The position numbers were made by a program, and so were the translations under genes. From the NCBI RefSeq assembly GCF_001707825.1, contig NZ_LYBM01000025.1, positions 1 through 64,000 on the forward strand: 64,000 nt of DNA, written 5' to 3'. This document shows positions 46,382-56,474 of this stretch, piece after piece (the stretch's first letter is position 1; each line of letters opens with the position of its first letter). This stretch comes from Veronia pacifica. Lineage in GTDB: Bacteria > Pseudomonadota > Gammaproteobacteria > Enterobacterales > Vibrionaceae. Under the pieces are notes generated by a model that made no database searches, was not told the DNA's origin, and saw nothing but the letters and a program-made list of their open reading frames with translations.

Positions 46382-48382
46382 ATGTTTCAAGACAATCCAT
46401 TACTTGCACAATTAAAACAACAGATCAAAGAAACCATTCCCAAAAAAGAAGGTACGATAAAAGCGACCGAAAAGGGATTTGGCTTCCTTGAAGCGGATGA
46501 TAAGACTAGCTACTTTATCCCACCTCCTTACATGAAAAAAGTGATGCATGGTGACAGAGTTGTCGCCCTGATCAGGACTGAAAAAGAAAAAGAGGTTGCT
46601 GAACCCGATGAACTGGTTGAGCAGTCTGTTGAGCGTTTCATCGGTCGTGTAAAGATGTTCCGTGACAAACTCAATGTCATTCCAGATAGCCCTCAACTCA
46701 AAGACGCCATTCGTGCTAAAACTCGTAAAGGCATGAGCCACGATCAGTTGGCTGATGGTGACTGGGTTGTCGCCAAGCTGATACGCCATCCCCTGAAAGG
46801 CGATAACAATTTCTTCTGCGAAATCAGCGAAAAAATTACAGATTCTGGTGACAAAATTGCACCATGGTGGGTAACACTTGCCAAACACGATCTGCCAAAC
46901 AAAGAGCCAGCACCGCAAGACGAGTGGAACATACTCGATGAAGGTTTGGATCGTGAAGACCTGACCAACCTTCCTTTCATTACAATAGACAGTGCCTCAA
47001 CAAAAGACATGGATGATGCACTACACACAGTAAAGAATGACGACGGCACGTTTACTCTGACTATCGCGATTGCAGATCCAACAGCTTATATTGCGCCTGA
47101 AACCAAAATGGACGACGAAGCCCGTGAGCGCGGCTTTACCATATATCTGCCGGGTCGCAATATTCCAATGCTACCTCGAGAGCTAAGTGATAACCTTTGT
47201 TCGCTGATCAATGACGAAGTAAGACCTGCACTTTGCTGTACCGTTACCGTCGCTGCTGATGGCACGATTGCTGACGACGCGCGCTTCTTCTCTGCAACAA
47301 TCAAGTCACAGGGCCGTCTTGCTTACGATGACATCTCTGACCTGATTGAAAATGGCAAGTGCGAACATTGGCAGCCTAACGATGTTATCCGCGCACAAAT
47401 TGATGCTCTTCATGAAGTTGCTAAAGCTCGGATCAGCTGGCGCGAAACACATGCCGTTACCTTTATCGACCGTCCCGATTATCGCTTTGAGCTCAGCGAA
47501 GATAATGACGTTGTCGCGATTCACTTAGATTCTCGTCGTATCGCCAACCGAATGGTTGAAGAAACCATGATCACTGCAAACATTTGTGCTGGTCGAGTTC
47601 TGCGTAAGCACTTCGGCTATGGTGTATTCAATACTCACGCCGGCTTCAACGCAGAAAAAATGGAAGATGTGGTTGCACTGGTCAATGAGCATGGTGCAGA
47701 TACAACTGCTGAATCGTTGGCAAGCCTTGAAGGCTTCAGTTCACTGCGTCGTTGGTTGAACAGCCTTGATACGACTTATCTGGATAACCGCATTCGTAAG
47801 TTTCAGGCTTACAGTCTGATTCAGAATACTCCTGCTGAGCACTATGCGATGGGTCTGGATGTGTACGCAACCTGGACCTCACCTATCCGTAAGTATGGTG
47901 ACATGATCAACCATCGCTTGTTGAAAGCCATCATAAAAGGTGAAGAACCTTCTCAGAAGCCTGACGAGAGCGTCGGCGATGAGCTGGCAGCACACAGAAA
48001 ACATCACAGAATGGCAGAACGCGATGTTGCCGATTGGCTGTATGTCCGTCTGCTGAAAGACAGTGTTGAGCAGAAAACTGAATATGCTGCCGAGATCTTT
48101 GATATCAACAGAGCTGGTATGAGAGTGCGTTTACTTGAAAACGGCGCAATGACCTTCATCCCGGGTTCGCTTATTGTTGATAACAAAGAACGCATTGAGT
48201 GTAACGGTGAACAAGGCACTGTTTCAGTCGACGGTAACAAAGGGTTTCAACTTGGCGACCAAATACAGGTCGTACTGACGTCAGTAAAAGAGCCAACACG
48301 TTCGATTGTTGGTAAGCCAACACGTGAGTTCGCTGTTGTTGCAGAAAAAATTGAAGATAGCAGTAAAGAGAAAAAAGACTAG
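46382..48382 (+). CDS. rnb: Exoribonuclease II
   Basis: A 666-residue 3'-to-5' hydrolytic exonuclease that degrades single-stranded RNA. Order of domains: cold-shock domain ([34 protein letters not shown]), second CSD, RNB catalytic core ([16 protein letters not shown] with the metal-binding Asp cluster, NYLPG-like [36 protein letters not shown]) and S1 domain near the end. Close to E. coli RNase II throughout. The frame opens at 46352, but [14 protein letters not shown], the exact family N-terminus, starts at 46382. It is divergent from deaD, and a strong terminator follows. Confidence 0.96.
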   Translation: MFQDNPLLAQLKQQIKETIPKKEGTIKATEKGFGFLEADDKTSYFIPPPYMKKVMHGDRVVALIRTEKEKEVAEPDELVEQSVERFIGRVKMFRDKLNVIPDSPQLKDAIRAKTRKGMSHDQLADGDWVVAKLIRHPLKGDNNFFCEISEKITDSGDKIAPWWVTLAKHDLPNKEPAPQDEWNILDEGLDREDLTNLPFITIDSASTKDMDDALHTVKNDDGTFTLTIAIADPTAYIAPETKMDDEARERGFTIYLPGRNIPMLPRELSDNLCSLINDEVRPALCCTVTVAADGTIADDARFFSATIKSQGRLAYDDISDLIENGKCEHWQPNDVIRAQIDALHEVAKARISWRETHAVTFIDRPDYRFELSEDNDVVAIHLDSRRIANRMVEETMITANICAGRVLRKHFGYGVFNTHAGFNAEKMEDVVALVNEHGADTTAESLASLEGFSSLRRWLNSLDTTYLDNRIRKFQAYSLIQNTPAEHYAMGLDVYATWTSPIRKYGDMINHRLLKAIIKGEEPSQKPDESVGDELAAHRKHHRMAERDVADWLYVRLLKDSVEQKTEYAAEIFDINRAGMRVRLLENGAMTFIPGSLIVDNKERIECNGEQGTVSVDGNKGFQLGDQIQVVLTSVKEPTRSIVGKPTREFAVVAEKIEDSSKEKKD

Positions 48383-48404
48383 TTGTTAACTCTTTCTACT
48401 TTTG

Positions 48405-48437
48405 AAAGCCAGGCATTCAATGTCTGGCTTTTTTTTT
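48405..48437 (+). terminator. Rho-independent terminator of rnb
   Basis: AAAGCCAGGCATT and AATGTCTGGCTTT form a ~12-bp stem with one G-T pair, followed by a T8 run; 22 nt after the rnb stop. Confidence 0.92.
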
Positions 48438-48451
48438 CAAGTCATCAGGCA

Positions 48452-48479
48452 ATAAAAAAGCTGACACTAAACGTCAGCT
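48452..48479 (-). terminator. Minus-strand terminator without an assigned gene
   Basis: AGCTGAC (48459-48465) and GTCAGCT (48473-48479) with a 7-nt loop; on the minus strand it is followed by T6. Upstream on that strand, GGTCA and TGACC (48485-48506 region) could form a further stem. Confidence 0.65.
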
Positions 48480-48530
48480 CTGTCGGTCAACAAGATTCGT
48501 CTGACCTTGTAATGAAGGATTAATTGACCC

Positions 48531-48642
48531 AAAAAAAAGCTCTAAGAAACTTAGAGCGACTGGTTTAGGCGAGAAGGTACCTGACGATACACATCTGCCT
48601 GTTGTTATTATTTTTTTGTCGCTTCCATGGACGCTGGACAGT
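48531..48642 (-). ncRNA. Candidate small RNA with strong 3' terminator
   Basis: The 3' end is a textbook terminator: GCTCTAAG-TTT-CTTAGAGC (48557-48539 on the minus strand) followed by T8. A perfect TATAAT box lies at 48654-48649, which would start a transcript of about 110 nt near 48642; the -35 region is poor. No open frame with a ribosome site fills it. It could alternatively be the 3' UTR of a minus-strand gene beginning near 48992. Confidence 0.4.
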
Positions 48643-48797
48643 GACTTAATTATAGAAGCATACTGATCTGCCCATGTCTGCCGCTCTTGCGATGAAAGCC
48701 CCTGTTTTTCTCAATTAATCTCTAAATTAAGACGCCGTTTACTCATCTTTGATACTTCTCTGAACATAGTACGAAGCAATTATTCCTATCACTTTGG

Positions 48798-48992
48798 TTA
48801 TACATCGTTCAGTTTATTCACTTTTATGATAGCCAGATCGTCTTGTACTATATCCAAATTGAATTTGTGGTTATGTGTACTCATATTGAATGAGGCTTGA
48901 AGAATCAAGGACGGCAAGGTCAGAGGAATATTGTCTAGTATCTGTAAGGCGTTTTTGTCGCGAGAAGGCATTACAGATATGAGTGCGAGCAT
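48798..48992 (-). CDS. Possible small protein, 64 residues
   Basis: An ATG frame whose C-terminal half (SFNMSTHNHKFNLDIVQDDLAIIKVNKLNDV in two parts) has protein-like strand periodicity. There is no clear ribosome site. Its support is positional: two minus-strand terminators lie downstream with no other gene to serve. No homologue recognised. Confidence 0.3.
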   Translation of the reverse strand: MLALISVMPSRDKNALQILDNIPLTLPSLILQASFNMSTHNHKFNLDIVQDDLAIIKVNKLNDV

Positions 48993-49081
48993 AAGGCTAC
49001 TAAAACGATTTTCACCGATACAACGCCATAAATAAAATCAAAACAACCCGGGATGAAGCCGCCGGACAAGAGCGGAGATAT

Positions 49082-51028
49082 ATGGAAACTTTATTAACAA
49101 AAAAGAAGCAAGGTGCCGTAGTTACAGACGATGGTTGTTACTTTTCAATCCATGCACCGCAAATTAATCAGATACAGTTAGCCATATTCAATAACGACGA
49201 GCCGAGGTTCTTCGATATGAAGCATACCGATGGTGGTGCAATACATCAGTGCTTTATTCCAAATGTAACAGAGGATACGCAATACAGTTTTTGTCGCAAA
49301 ATAAAGGGAAGCACGCAATGGTTGCTCGACCCTTGCGCAAAAAAGGTTACTCGCCACCCCTTGTGTAAAAAGATGCTTGCGGCAGTGACAGTGAAGGATC
49401 AGTTTGACTGGCAAGATGTTGAGAGACCATCGATACAACGCGATGAGACGCTAATCTATGAGCTTCATGCCAAAGGCTTCTCTCACCTCAACCGCGATTT
49501 ACCTGAGCACCTTCGCGGAAAGTTTCTCGGTTTATGCCACCCCGTTATGATCTCCCATTTCAAGCGAACAGGCGTGACAACTCTTCAACTTATGCCTATT
49601 GCGGCGTCGATTGACGAGGCGCATCTCAAATCAAAAAAACTGACGAATTTTTGGGGGTACAATCCCGTCGCATGGAATGCGCCTGATAACCGCTTTGCAA
49701 TTAATGACCCTGTTGATGAATTGAAAACAACGGTCAGAGAACTGCACCGTGAAGGTATTGAAGTCATTCTTGATGTGGTTTACAACCATACGGCAGAGAG
49801 CGGCGAGCCGGGCCCTGTATTTCACTACAAAGCGTTAGATCCCTTGTTCTACTTACACGGCTACGATGGACAGTTCCAGAACTTTACAGGGTGTGGTAAC
49901 ACAATCGACCTCTCTCATCCTCCTGCTCTCAAAGCCGTCATGGACTCACTGAGATATTGGGTTGAAGAATTTAAGATTGATGGTTTTCGTTTTGATCTGG
50001 CTGCGACGCTTGGCCGTCGCGGTGAATGTTTTGATAATGCGGGTGGTTTTTTCCAAACGATTTATCAAGATCCCGTACTCAGCGGCATTAAGCTTGTTGC
50101 AGAACCATGGGATATAGGCCCAGATGGCTATCAGTTGGGACATTTCCCAATGGGGTGGCTGGAATGTAACGATAAGTACAGAGATACACTGCGTTCTTAC
50201 TGGCACTTCAATGGCCAGGGGCTCGGCGAATTCGCCACACGGATCATGGGTTCGCGTGATATCTTCAGTGCATCAGTTTGGCCACAAAAATCTTCCGTCA
50301 ACTACATCACCTATCACGATGGATTTACTTTACAAGATTTGGTGTCTTATCAACAAAAGCACAATGCCGACAATGGCGAGCAGAACCGTGATGGGCATGG
50401 TGATAACAGAAGTTGTAATCACGGCGTTGAAGGCAGAACAGATAACCAATCTGTTGTTGCGCTCAGAGAGCGTCAAAAGCGCAACCTGATCGCGTCGTTA
50501 CTTTTTAGCTTTGGTGTTCCGCACCTTTTGGCTGTTGACAGTTTGTCACACAGTCAGGGAGGAAATAATAATGCTTATTGCCAAGATAACAACGTATCGT
50601 GGCCCGAGTGGGAACTGGACAATAACGCCAAATATTTCCAAACCTGGATGGAAGCGGTTATCTCACTTCGTAAACAGTACATGATGCCTTTTATCCGGGC
50701 ATTTTCTGGAGCAGGACGTCATACCAACCGCGTAGAGTGGCTAAAACAGGCAGGTCAGCCTATGGAATGGCAAGACTGGGAAAGTGAACGGACTATCGCC
50801 TTACATATTGGAATAGGTCAAGACGGCAACTCGCTGATGATTTTGGCCAATCCAACCGCAGACGCTGCATCGTTTTCCCTTCTCGAAAACCAATGGGAGC
50901 TTTTGTTGGATACCCGTCAGAGTTCAATAAACAAGGTGGCTCCGAAAGTCGTCGATAACAGATTTGAACTCATTCCTCACTCAATGGCTATATTATTCCA
51001 ACGTGGAAAGGCTGAACACTCGCTTTAG
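49082..51028 (+). CDS. glgX: Glycogen debranching enzyme GlgX (GH13)
   Basis: Hydrolyses alpha-1,6 branches of limit dextrins in glycogen breakdown; cytosolic, 648 residues. An N-terminal CBM48 domain (~1-105) precedes the (beta/alpha)8 barrel: VYNHTAESGEPGP, the nucleophile Asp in GFRFDLAATLGR (near residue 305), the acid Glu in AEPWDIGPDGYQ (near 341) and the third Asp in TYHDGFTLQDLVSY (near 411). A small C-terminal beta domain ends the protein. ATG with AGCGGAGA upstream. No other glycogen gene is adjacent, so it stands apart from a glg operon. Confidence 0.93.
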   Translation: METLLTKKKQGAVVTDDGCYFSIHAPQINQIQLAIFNNDEPRFFDMKHTDGGAIHQCFIPNVTEDTQYSFCRKIKGSTQWLLDPCAKKVTRHPLCKKMLAAVTVKDQFDWQDVERPSIQRDETLIYELHAKGFSHLNRDLPEHLRGKFLGLCHPVMISHFKRTGVTTLQLMPIAASIDEAHLKSKKLTNFWGYNPVAWNAPDNRFAINDPVDELKTTVRELHREGIEVILDVVYNHTAESGEPGPVFHYKALDPLFYLHGYDGQFQNFTGCGNTIDLSHPPALKAVMDSLRYWVEEFKIDGFRFDLAATLGRRGECFDNAGGFFQTIYQDPVLSGIKLVAEPWDIGPDGYQLGHFPMGWLECNDKYRDTLRSYWHFNGQGLGEFATRIMGSRDIFSASVWPQKSSVNYITYHDGFTLQDLVSYQQKHNADNGEQNRDGHGDNRSCNHGVEGRTDNQSVVALRERQKRNLIASLLFSFGVPHLLAVDSLSHSQGGNNNAYCQDNNVSWPEWELDNNAKYFQTWMEAVISLRKQYMMPFIRAFSGAGRHTNRVEWLKQAGQPMEWQDWESERTIALHIGIGQDGNSLMILANPTADAASFSLLENQWELLLDTRQSSINKVAPKVVDNRFELIPHSMAILFQRGKAEHSL

Positions 51029-51053
51029 TCATCATGTCATTTCGTAAAAACAT

Positions 51054-51082
51054 CAAAAAAACCCGGGGCTTGTTCCCGGGGT
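51054..51082 (-). terminator. Terminator of the DUF1127-like gene
   Basis: ACCCGGGG (51061-51068) pairs with CCCCGGGT's complement at 51075-51082 around 6 nt; on the minus strand it ends in T6-7. 25 nt after the stop at 51107 and shared with the end of glgX. Confidence 0.85.
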
Positions 51083-51106
51083 ACCAACAACACACGCGTG
51101 GCAAAT

Positions 51107-51337
51107 TTATCTTCTACGTTGCGCCTCAAGACGCTCTATTTCGGCTTCGACACGGGCCCTCGACAGACCTACATCTTCTAGGAAAGCGTCATCATCAATT
51201 CTCCGCTTTAACTCCAAAATCAGAAGCTGGTTTTCGTTCTTAACCCATAAATGAGATAACTTGAGATACAGCTTCTTGACCAATTTCTTGGTTGTAAGTG
51301 CCGTATAAATAGCAATATTATTCGTGACCTGCTGCAT
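51107..51337 (-). CDS. Small DUF1127-like protein
   Basis: A 76-residue basic protein. The C-terminal half, LILELKRRIDDDAFLEDVGLSRARVEAEIERL, has the D-x-x-L-x-D-x-G-L-x-R pattern of DUF1127/YjiS proteins, small arginine-rich factors linked in other bacteria to RNA or phosphate physiology. A frame opens at 51364, but the ATG at 51337 has a near-perfect GGAGG six nt upstream. It is divergent from the LysR gene and ends in its own terminator. Confidence 0.7.
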   Translation of the reverse strand: MQQVTNNIAIYTALTTKKLVKKLYLKLSHLWVKNENQLLILELKRRIDDDAFLEDVGLSRARVEAEIERLEAQRRR

Positions 51338-51476
51338 CTCAACCTCCGATAAAAACTCAAACATGAATAAAAATCGTGCAATTCATGAATCATCATGCTT
51401 TTATAAAACTGTTAAGAAAAGCGCATATTTCTTATTAAACTCATAAGTAATGCTTAACTATTAATGGATAAGATTG

Positions 51477-52355
51477 ATGAAAAATCTTGATATTGACCAG
51501 TTACGCTCCTTGGTCGCTATCGCCGATTGTGGCAACTTCAGTGGCGCAGCAGACCGGGTTCACCGAACGCAATCTGCCGTCAGTCAACAAATGAAAAAGC
51601 TAGAATTAACGACGGGCACGTCACTTTTTGAAAAGCAAGGCCGAAACCACACGCTCACAAGTCATGGTGTGCATCTTGTCAGTTACGCTCGCCAAATTCT
51701 GGGCTTAAATGATCAGGCTATGGCCTACTTCACCAGCCCGGATATGAATGGAAAAGTTAGACTTGGTGTATGTGATGATTATGTCAGGCTTGTGTTTAAT
51801 CAAATACTCCGCGGTTTCTCAGATAAACACCCAAACATCCAATTGTCCGTCACCAGTGCCGCGAGTTCTCGTCTGCATCGAATGGTATCAGCCGGTAAGC
51901 TTGATATTGCACTAATCAATATCCTTCAGGAAGAGACATTACCTGTCGAGCCTCTCTTTCAGGAGAATCTCGTATGGGTTAAATCGAAAACGCTAGAATG
52001 GCCGGTGAACAAACCCATGCCACTTGCGATTGAATCTCAGTGTCGCTGGGGAAAAATGGCAATCTCACTTTTGCAGGCCAGAGGCATCTCTTTTCAGCTA
52101 ACCATTACCGCTGCCGATTTTCATGGTTTAACGGCTGCCATTAGCTCCGGGTTGGCTGTTGGACTCATTTCAAGTTGCACCATGACGGATGAAATGGAAA
52201 TTATCGATTTGTGCACTGGCACGCGAGAGCAGATAGTACAAACAGGTATTATTCGGCGTCCTGGCATTATTAGTCCCCCTATCAATGCACTGGCTGAACA
52301 TATTCTGCAGTGGAATGAATCCCTGAAAAGACTCGGGACGCCGATTTGTGAGTAA
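51477..52355 (+). CDS. LysR-family transcriptional regulator
   Basis: A 292-residue DNA-binding protein. The N-terminal winged helix is typical (LDIDQLRSLVAIADCGNFSGAADRVHRTQSAVSQQMKKLE), followed by a linker helix and a periplasmic-binding-like effector domain (~90-290). TTG at 51474 precedes the ATG at 51477; the ATG is used. It resembles regulators that sense small metabolites, but the target is not shown. It is divergent from the DUF1127-like gene, which could be a target by position. Confidence 0.9.
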   Translation: MKNLDIDQLRSLVAIADCGNFSGAADRVHRTQSAVSQQMKKLELTTGTSLFEKQGRNHTLTSHGVHLVSYARQILGLNDQAMAYFTSPDMNGKVRLGVCDDYVRLVFNQILRGFSDKHPNIQLSVTSAASSRLHRMVSAGKLDIALINILQEETLPVEPLFQENLVWVKSKTLEWPVNKPMPLAIESQCRWGKMAISLLQARGISFQLTITAADFHGLTAAISSGLAVGLISSCTMTDEMEIIDLCTGTREQIVQTGIIRRPGIISPPINALAEHILQWNESLKRLGTPICE

Positions 52356-52463
52356 TTGATGAATAACACTTTGAATCACGTTTGCAACAATCATCCTCAC
52401 TATCAACGTTGTCATTTGTAGTCATTCATTCTAGACTTTGCTGAGTGTTTTTTAGACAAATTG

Positions 52464-52991
52464 ATGACAGTGAAATTATTTTTGATGACCCGTTGGTACT
52501 TACTGCCAGTGATCATGCTTTTTACAGGATGCGTGGCAAATCAAGCAGTGGTGAATACCGCTGAACCTGATCAAGATGAGCATTTTTTTCACTTACCAGC
52601 GTTCAAACATCCCCCTTCAGCGAATATGATCAAAGCCCGTCTGGAAACTCTGTTTAAAGAATGGAAAGGGACGCCTTACAAATGGGGAGGCAACTCCAAA
52701 CGAGGCATAGACTGTTCAGCGTTTACTCAAATATCCTACAAACAAATTTTTAGCATGCACTTGCCAAGAACAACCCGTTATCAAGTCAGTTATGGCAAAC
52801 GGATATCCCTCTCTGAGATAGACACAGGTGATTTAATCTTTTTCAAAACGAGAAGAGATGGATACCACGTTGGGATATACATAGATGAAAACAGCTTTGT
52901 CCATGCTTCTACGTCAAAGGGAGTGACGATATCAAAGTTAGACTCTCCTTATTGGACGAGAGCTTTCTGGCAAGTCAGACGCTACTTTTGA
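52464..52991 (+). CDS. NlpC/P60 cell-wall peptidase lipoprotein, Spr/MepS type
   Basis: Cleaves peptide cross-links in peptidoglycan in the periplasm. A signal segment ends in lipobox LFTGC; the lipidated Cys is residue 23 when counted from the ATG at 52464. The NlpC core follows: GTPYKWGGNSKRGIDCSAFTQ with the catalytic Cys, HLPRTTRYQVSYG, LSEIDTGDLIFF, the catalytic His in YHVGIYIDENSFVHAST, and a final SPYWTRAFWQVRR. 175 residues. Monocistronic. Confidence 0.9.
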   Translation: MTVKLFLMTRWYLLPVIMLFTGCVANQAVVNTAEPDQDEHFFHLPAFKHPPSANMIKARLETLFKEWKGTPYKWGGNSKRGIDCSAFTQISYKQIFSMHLPRTTRYQVSYGKRISLSEIDTGDLIFFKTRRDGYHVGIYIDENSFVHASTSKGVTISKLDSPYWTRAFWQVRRYF

Positions 52992-53221
52992 CGCATTACC
53001 TCCTACTGTTTTCCGTATGATTTTTATTCCCCAACTCCTAATATATTGTTAAGAATCATCTCAACAACCTATTTTTTCTTACGCCTACCCTATCGATTAA
53101 ATAACAACTCAACTTACACTTGCTCAGCCAAGATAATATATATGCCTGCTGACCGTTTCAGAGTTTTGGATATCAATTTGGTTTTAAACAATGTTCAGGA
53201 ACGTTCTTCAGCCAATTATGA

Positions 53222-54460
53222 TCAACACACTCCGCCCCATGTTGGGAAAGGGTCGGGAAATTTTGAGTAATCTTGGTTAAGTTCCTCATCTGTCGCGAGA
53301 CAAATGTCTAGCTGACTAACGATCTCTGCTTGGTTAATTTCATCGTCACTGCCAATAAACACAATTTCCTGGCGACGGTCACCAAAAGGCTCTTCCCATT
53401 CTTTTTCGATGAATTCTCTCATATCTGGTGTCCACTCTGACTCTGGCACAGTGGAATACCATTTACCTGCAGCATCGTACTCTTTCAATTTTCCTGCTAG
53501 TTGGAAATTACCGGCATGATCCATTCGAGTGCATAACCAGAAATACCCTTTTGCCCTTATCAAACCCGGTATTGGGGTTTCCATAAAGTCTAAAATCCTC
53601 TCGGGAACAAATGGTTTCCTTGCTCGATAGACAAATGTCGTTAGGCCAAACTCGTGACTATGGCTATGAATAAGGCCGTGATCTTGGTGATCGCTTTCTT
53701 TAGATGACTCACTCTGATCTTGAGCGCTTTCCTTCTCAATCTCTTGTACCCACGTCGGGTACTCCTGAGCTTTTTCAAAGTCGAACGAATGGGTATACAT
53801 AATCTCGCTGAGATCCACCTTTCCATAATTGGTATCGATAATCTTTGCCTCAGCATTAATCGCACGAATCATTTGGTGGATCTTCTCCAATTGCATGGCT
53901 TCGACCATATCAGACTTATTGACAAGAATAACGTTGGCGAATTCAAGCTGGTCGATCATCAACTGTACAACCGATGTTTGATCGTGAGTTTGTAATCTTG
54001 TTTTTCGCTCTTGAATCTCCATTTCATCAGAATGGTATTGATCGATAAAATTAAACGCGTCAACGACGGTTACCATGGTGTCTAATTGTGCGACATCTTT
54101 TAGTGATTTACCGTCATTCATAGGAAAGGTGAAGGTGGCTGCAATGGGGAGCGGCTCTGAAACGCCACTGGCTTCAATGAACAAATAATCATACTTACCC
54201 TCCAGCGCGAGTTTTGCTGTCTCTTCGAATAAGTCTCCTCGCAACGTACAGCAGAGACAGCCGTTTTCCAGTTCAACAAGCTTCTCATCCGTTTGCAGTA
54301 TCTTGTCACCAATCTGTTTACCGTCAATGTTTACTGCGGCAATATCATTGACAATGATCGCGACTCTTTGCTCTCTTTTTGTCTCTATGATGTGATTAAT
54401 CGTGGTTGTTTTTCCACCACCGAGAAAGCCACTCAGAACGGTTACTGGTATCTTTTTCAT
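53222..54460 (-). CDS. CobW/ZNG1-family metal-chaperone GTPase
   Basis: A 412-residue cytosolic GTPase that hands metal, usually zinc, to client enzymes. Walker A is GFLGGGKTT (11-19), the metal motif is C68-x-C70-C71 (GCLCCTLRGDL), Walker B region LFIEASGVSEPLP, and the base-recognition motif is LVNKSDM. A His-rich linker (DHQDHGLIHSHSHE) precedes the CobW C-terminal domain (RARKPFVPERILDFM). It resembles the YeiR/YciC branch, commonly expressed under zinc limitation through Zur. A Zur-box-like palindrome lies ~135 nt upstream. ATG at 54460. Confidence 0.9.
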   Translation of the reverse strand: MKKIPVTVLSGFLGGGKTTTINHIIETKREQRVAIIVNDIAAVNIDGKQIGDKILQTDEKLVELENGCLCCTLRGDLFEETAKLALEGKYDYLFIEASGVSEPLPIAATFTFPMNDGKSLKDVAQLDTMVTVVDAFNFIDQYHSDEMEIQERKTRLQTHDQTSVVQLMIDQLEFANVILVNKSDMVEAMQLEKIHQMIRAINAEAKIIDTNYGKVDLSEIMYTHSFDFEKAQEYPTWVQEIEKESAQDQSESSKESDHQDHGLIHSHSHEFGLTTFVYRARKPFVPERILDFMETPIPGLIRAKGYFWLCTRMDHAGNFQLAGKLKEYDAAGKWYSTVPESEWTPDMREFIEKEWEEPFGDRRQEIVFIGSDDEINQAEIVSQLDICLATDEELNQDYSKFPDPFPTWGGVC

Positions 54461-54592
54461 TCAATATATCCACAGTTTAAATTTGTGATTAGATCTTGCT
54501 TTGAGCAAGTGCCAGATATCATCGAAACTTGTTAAATCTCTGCCAGTTAATGGAAAGATCTGACAACGGGATACACTACTATATCTAGCCCT

Positions 54593-54613
54593 AAATGCAA
54601 ACGCTTATCATTT
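54593..54613. promoter_or_regulatory. Zur/Fur-like palindromic operator candidate
   Basis: AAATGCAAACGCTTATCATTT matches the ends (AAATG and CATTT) and 3 central positions of the gammaproteobacterial Zur consensus. TGCAAA...TTTGCA around it is also symmetric. It lies between the divergent CobW-family and acyltransferase genes. Confidence 0.35.
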
Positions 54614-54783
54614 GCAAGAAAGTAGTAAGGGAGGGGGAACGATAGAGCCTATCTGTATGTAATATGCGTTTTAACCACCAGCAGACCGGAATACGGATGC
54701 ATCATATATTTGTTTGTTGGCGAAGTTTCGCCAAAAACCATCCTACACTTCGGTATAAAGCAATAATGGGATAGAGAGTAACA

Positions 54784-55803
54784 GTGACTGAAGAGACTAC
54801 CGACCGCCGATATGATTTAGACTGGCTGCGTGTTATCGCTGTTTTCCTATTAATCGTTTATCACTGTGCCATTACGTTTCAGCCATGGGCCGCAAAAATT
54901 TCATTCATCCAAAATAGCCAGAGTGCTACCCATATTTGGACATTGATGAGCGCATTAAATGTATGGCGGATCCCACTGGTTTTTCTTATCTCTGGTTTCG
55001 CATTCGCTGCCTCTATCCGTCGTCGCTCTCCCGGTGAAATGATACGGGATAGAGCCTCCCGCATTCTCTTACCGGCCATTTTTACTACCTTGATTCTAAC
55101 GCCTGTTCACTATGCGTTATTTCAAGTTGAATCAGGCTTCCCCGTCAGTTACCGCGCAGAACCCGCTCATGTTTGGTTTTTATACAATATCTTTATCTAT
55201 GCCATGCTAGCTGTTATTCCTCTCAACCACGTCAAACATGAGATAACCATTCCCGCCATAATTATTCTTCTAGTGCTGCCAGCCATGTTTGTTGTTGAAG
55301 CAGCGGTTATTCAACCCGAGCGCTATGCAAACTTCTATCTGACGACACATGGTTTTGTGCTCGGACTTGCCGCATTTGTATTTGGCATTTTTTTGGCATA
55401 CGCCGCTGAGTCTGTTTGGCAGTTACTGTCAAGGTGGTTTCTGGTTTTCTTGATCATCGCGACAGGCCTATATCTGGCTCGCATCTCTAGTATCGTCATG
55501 GTTTGGCCGACCGTGATAACGGCCATCGAAGCCAGTTGCTGGATTTTTGCGGTACTCGGCGTGGGGAATAGGTATTTGAATACGCCCTCTGGCTTACTCT
55601 CTCTTCTCGGCCAAAGTGTCTACCCTGTTTATCTGGTGCATATGATCTTCATGTATGCGGTAAACACCCAGTTGATCACTCTGGCGCTGTCTCCTGAGAT
55701 AAAATTCTGCCTGCTGGTTGTTATGACAGTATTTTTGAGCTTTGGCGCCTTCTTGGTTCTACGCCCTATCCCTTTTGTAAAAACACTATTCGGTATGAAA
55801 TGA
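54784..55803 (+). CDS. Acyltransferase-3 family membrane protein
   Basis: A 339-residue inner-membrane protein with about ten helices. The N-terminus RRYDLDWLRVIAVFLLIVYHC has the catalytic-site His and the Arg of the family, with IPLVFLISGFAFAASI and RASRILLPAIF as the further signature. These proteins move acyl or succinyl groups to sugars; the OpgC/MdoC branch (osmoregulated glucan succinylation) starts similarly. The start is GTG at 54784 with GAGAG upstream. Substrate unknown. Confidence 0.88.
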   Translation: MTEETTDRRYDLDWLRVIAVFLLIVYHCAITFQPWAAKISFIQNSQSATHIWTLMSALNVWRIPLVFLISGFAFAASIRRRSPGEMIRDRASRILLPAIFTTLILTPVHYALFQVESGFPVSYRAEPAHVWFLYNIFIYAMLAVIPLNHVKHEITIPAIIILLVLPAMFVVEAAVIQPERYANFYLTTHGFVLGLAAFVFGIFLAYAAESVWQLLSRWFLVFLIIATGLYLARISSIVMVWPTVITAIEASCWIFAVLGVGNRYLNTPSGLLSLLGQSVYPVYLVHMIFMYAVNTQLITLALSPEIKFCLLVVMTVFLSFGAFLVLRPIPFVKTLFGMK

Positions 55804-56241
55804 CTACCCTTTGCCGCGGGTGTAGATAGATAAAATAGGCATTTTACTTTTGCCAAAATTAACGGATAGGGTTATCTCTTCACGCGCGTCCATCACCTTG
55901 CGGAAACTATGAGGGTACCTTACCGTTTGATCGGCCATCACCGCCATGATATGACCTTCCTCAAAAACATGCCTGATGCTGTCAGTGTTTTTCACTTTTA
56001 ACAGCGCAAATCGCTGACCACATTCGTTACTCATGAGAGTGCCAGTAACGATTTTAAAGTAACTGGTAAGAGGCTGATCCCAACTGTCTGAGGGAAAGGG
56101 AGCAAGATTTTGTAATTGTCCGTCCATTGTGACTTTTTCTTGATCACAATCTGCCGCCGAGGCAACTGAAAAAAAGCTGGCTGCCGATATACACATCAAC
56201 AAGGTGAGTACTTTGTTCAATAATTGTCGTTTATTTTTCAT
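55804..56241 (-). CDS. Exported hypothetical protein, 145 residues
   Basis: Not recognised. The ATG at 56241 gives a basic start then a hydrophobic core and SVASAA as cleavage site, so it is periplasmic. Two cysteines remain in the mature part (ADCDQEK and NECGQRF). Mainly beta pattern. Its stop abuts the stop of the acyltransferase gene, convergent with no spacer. A frame extends upstream to 56307 but lacks a start context. Confidence 0.7.
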   Translation of the reverse strand: MKNKRQLLNKVLTLLMCISAASFFSVASAADCDQEKVTMDGQLQNLAPFPSDSWDQPLTSYFKIVTGTLMSNECGQRFALLKVKNTDSIRHVFEEGHIMAVMADQTVRYPHSFRKVMDAREEITLSVNFGKSKMPILSIYTRGKG

Positions 56242-56474
56242 CGCTTTCTCACGGAAATGTATCAATAAAAGAACGCTGTTTTTATCATATTGGTAACCTC
56301 GCCTCAAGCATCATAACAACAGAGTCAATGATCAGGATGAATTTTAAAAGACCATTACAAAATGCGACCAGCGACAGTCTTTATATTACATCTTATTATT
56401 CGCTTTGATTAAAATCATAAAGTTAACTATTTCATACATAGATAAGAACCGTTCCTATACAACAGGCGCACAGA

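Noticed and set aside
53046-53270. 74-codon plus-strand frame overlapping the CobW-family gene end
   Set aside because: Its last part is antisense to a conserved gene, and no ribosome site or family was seen.
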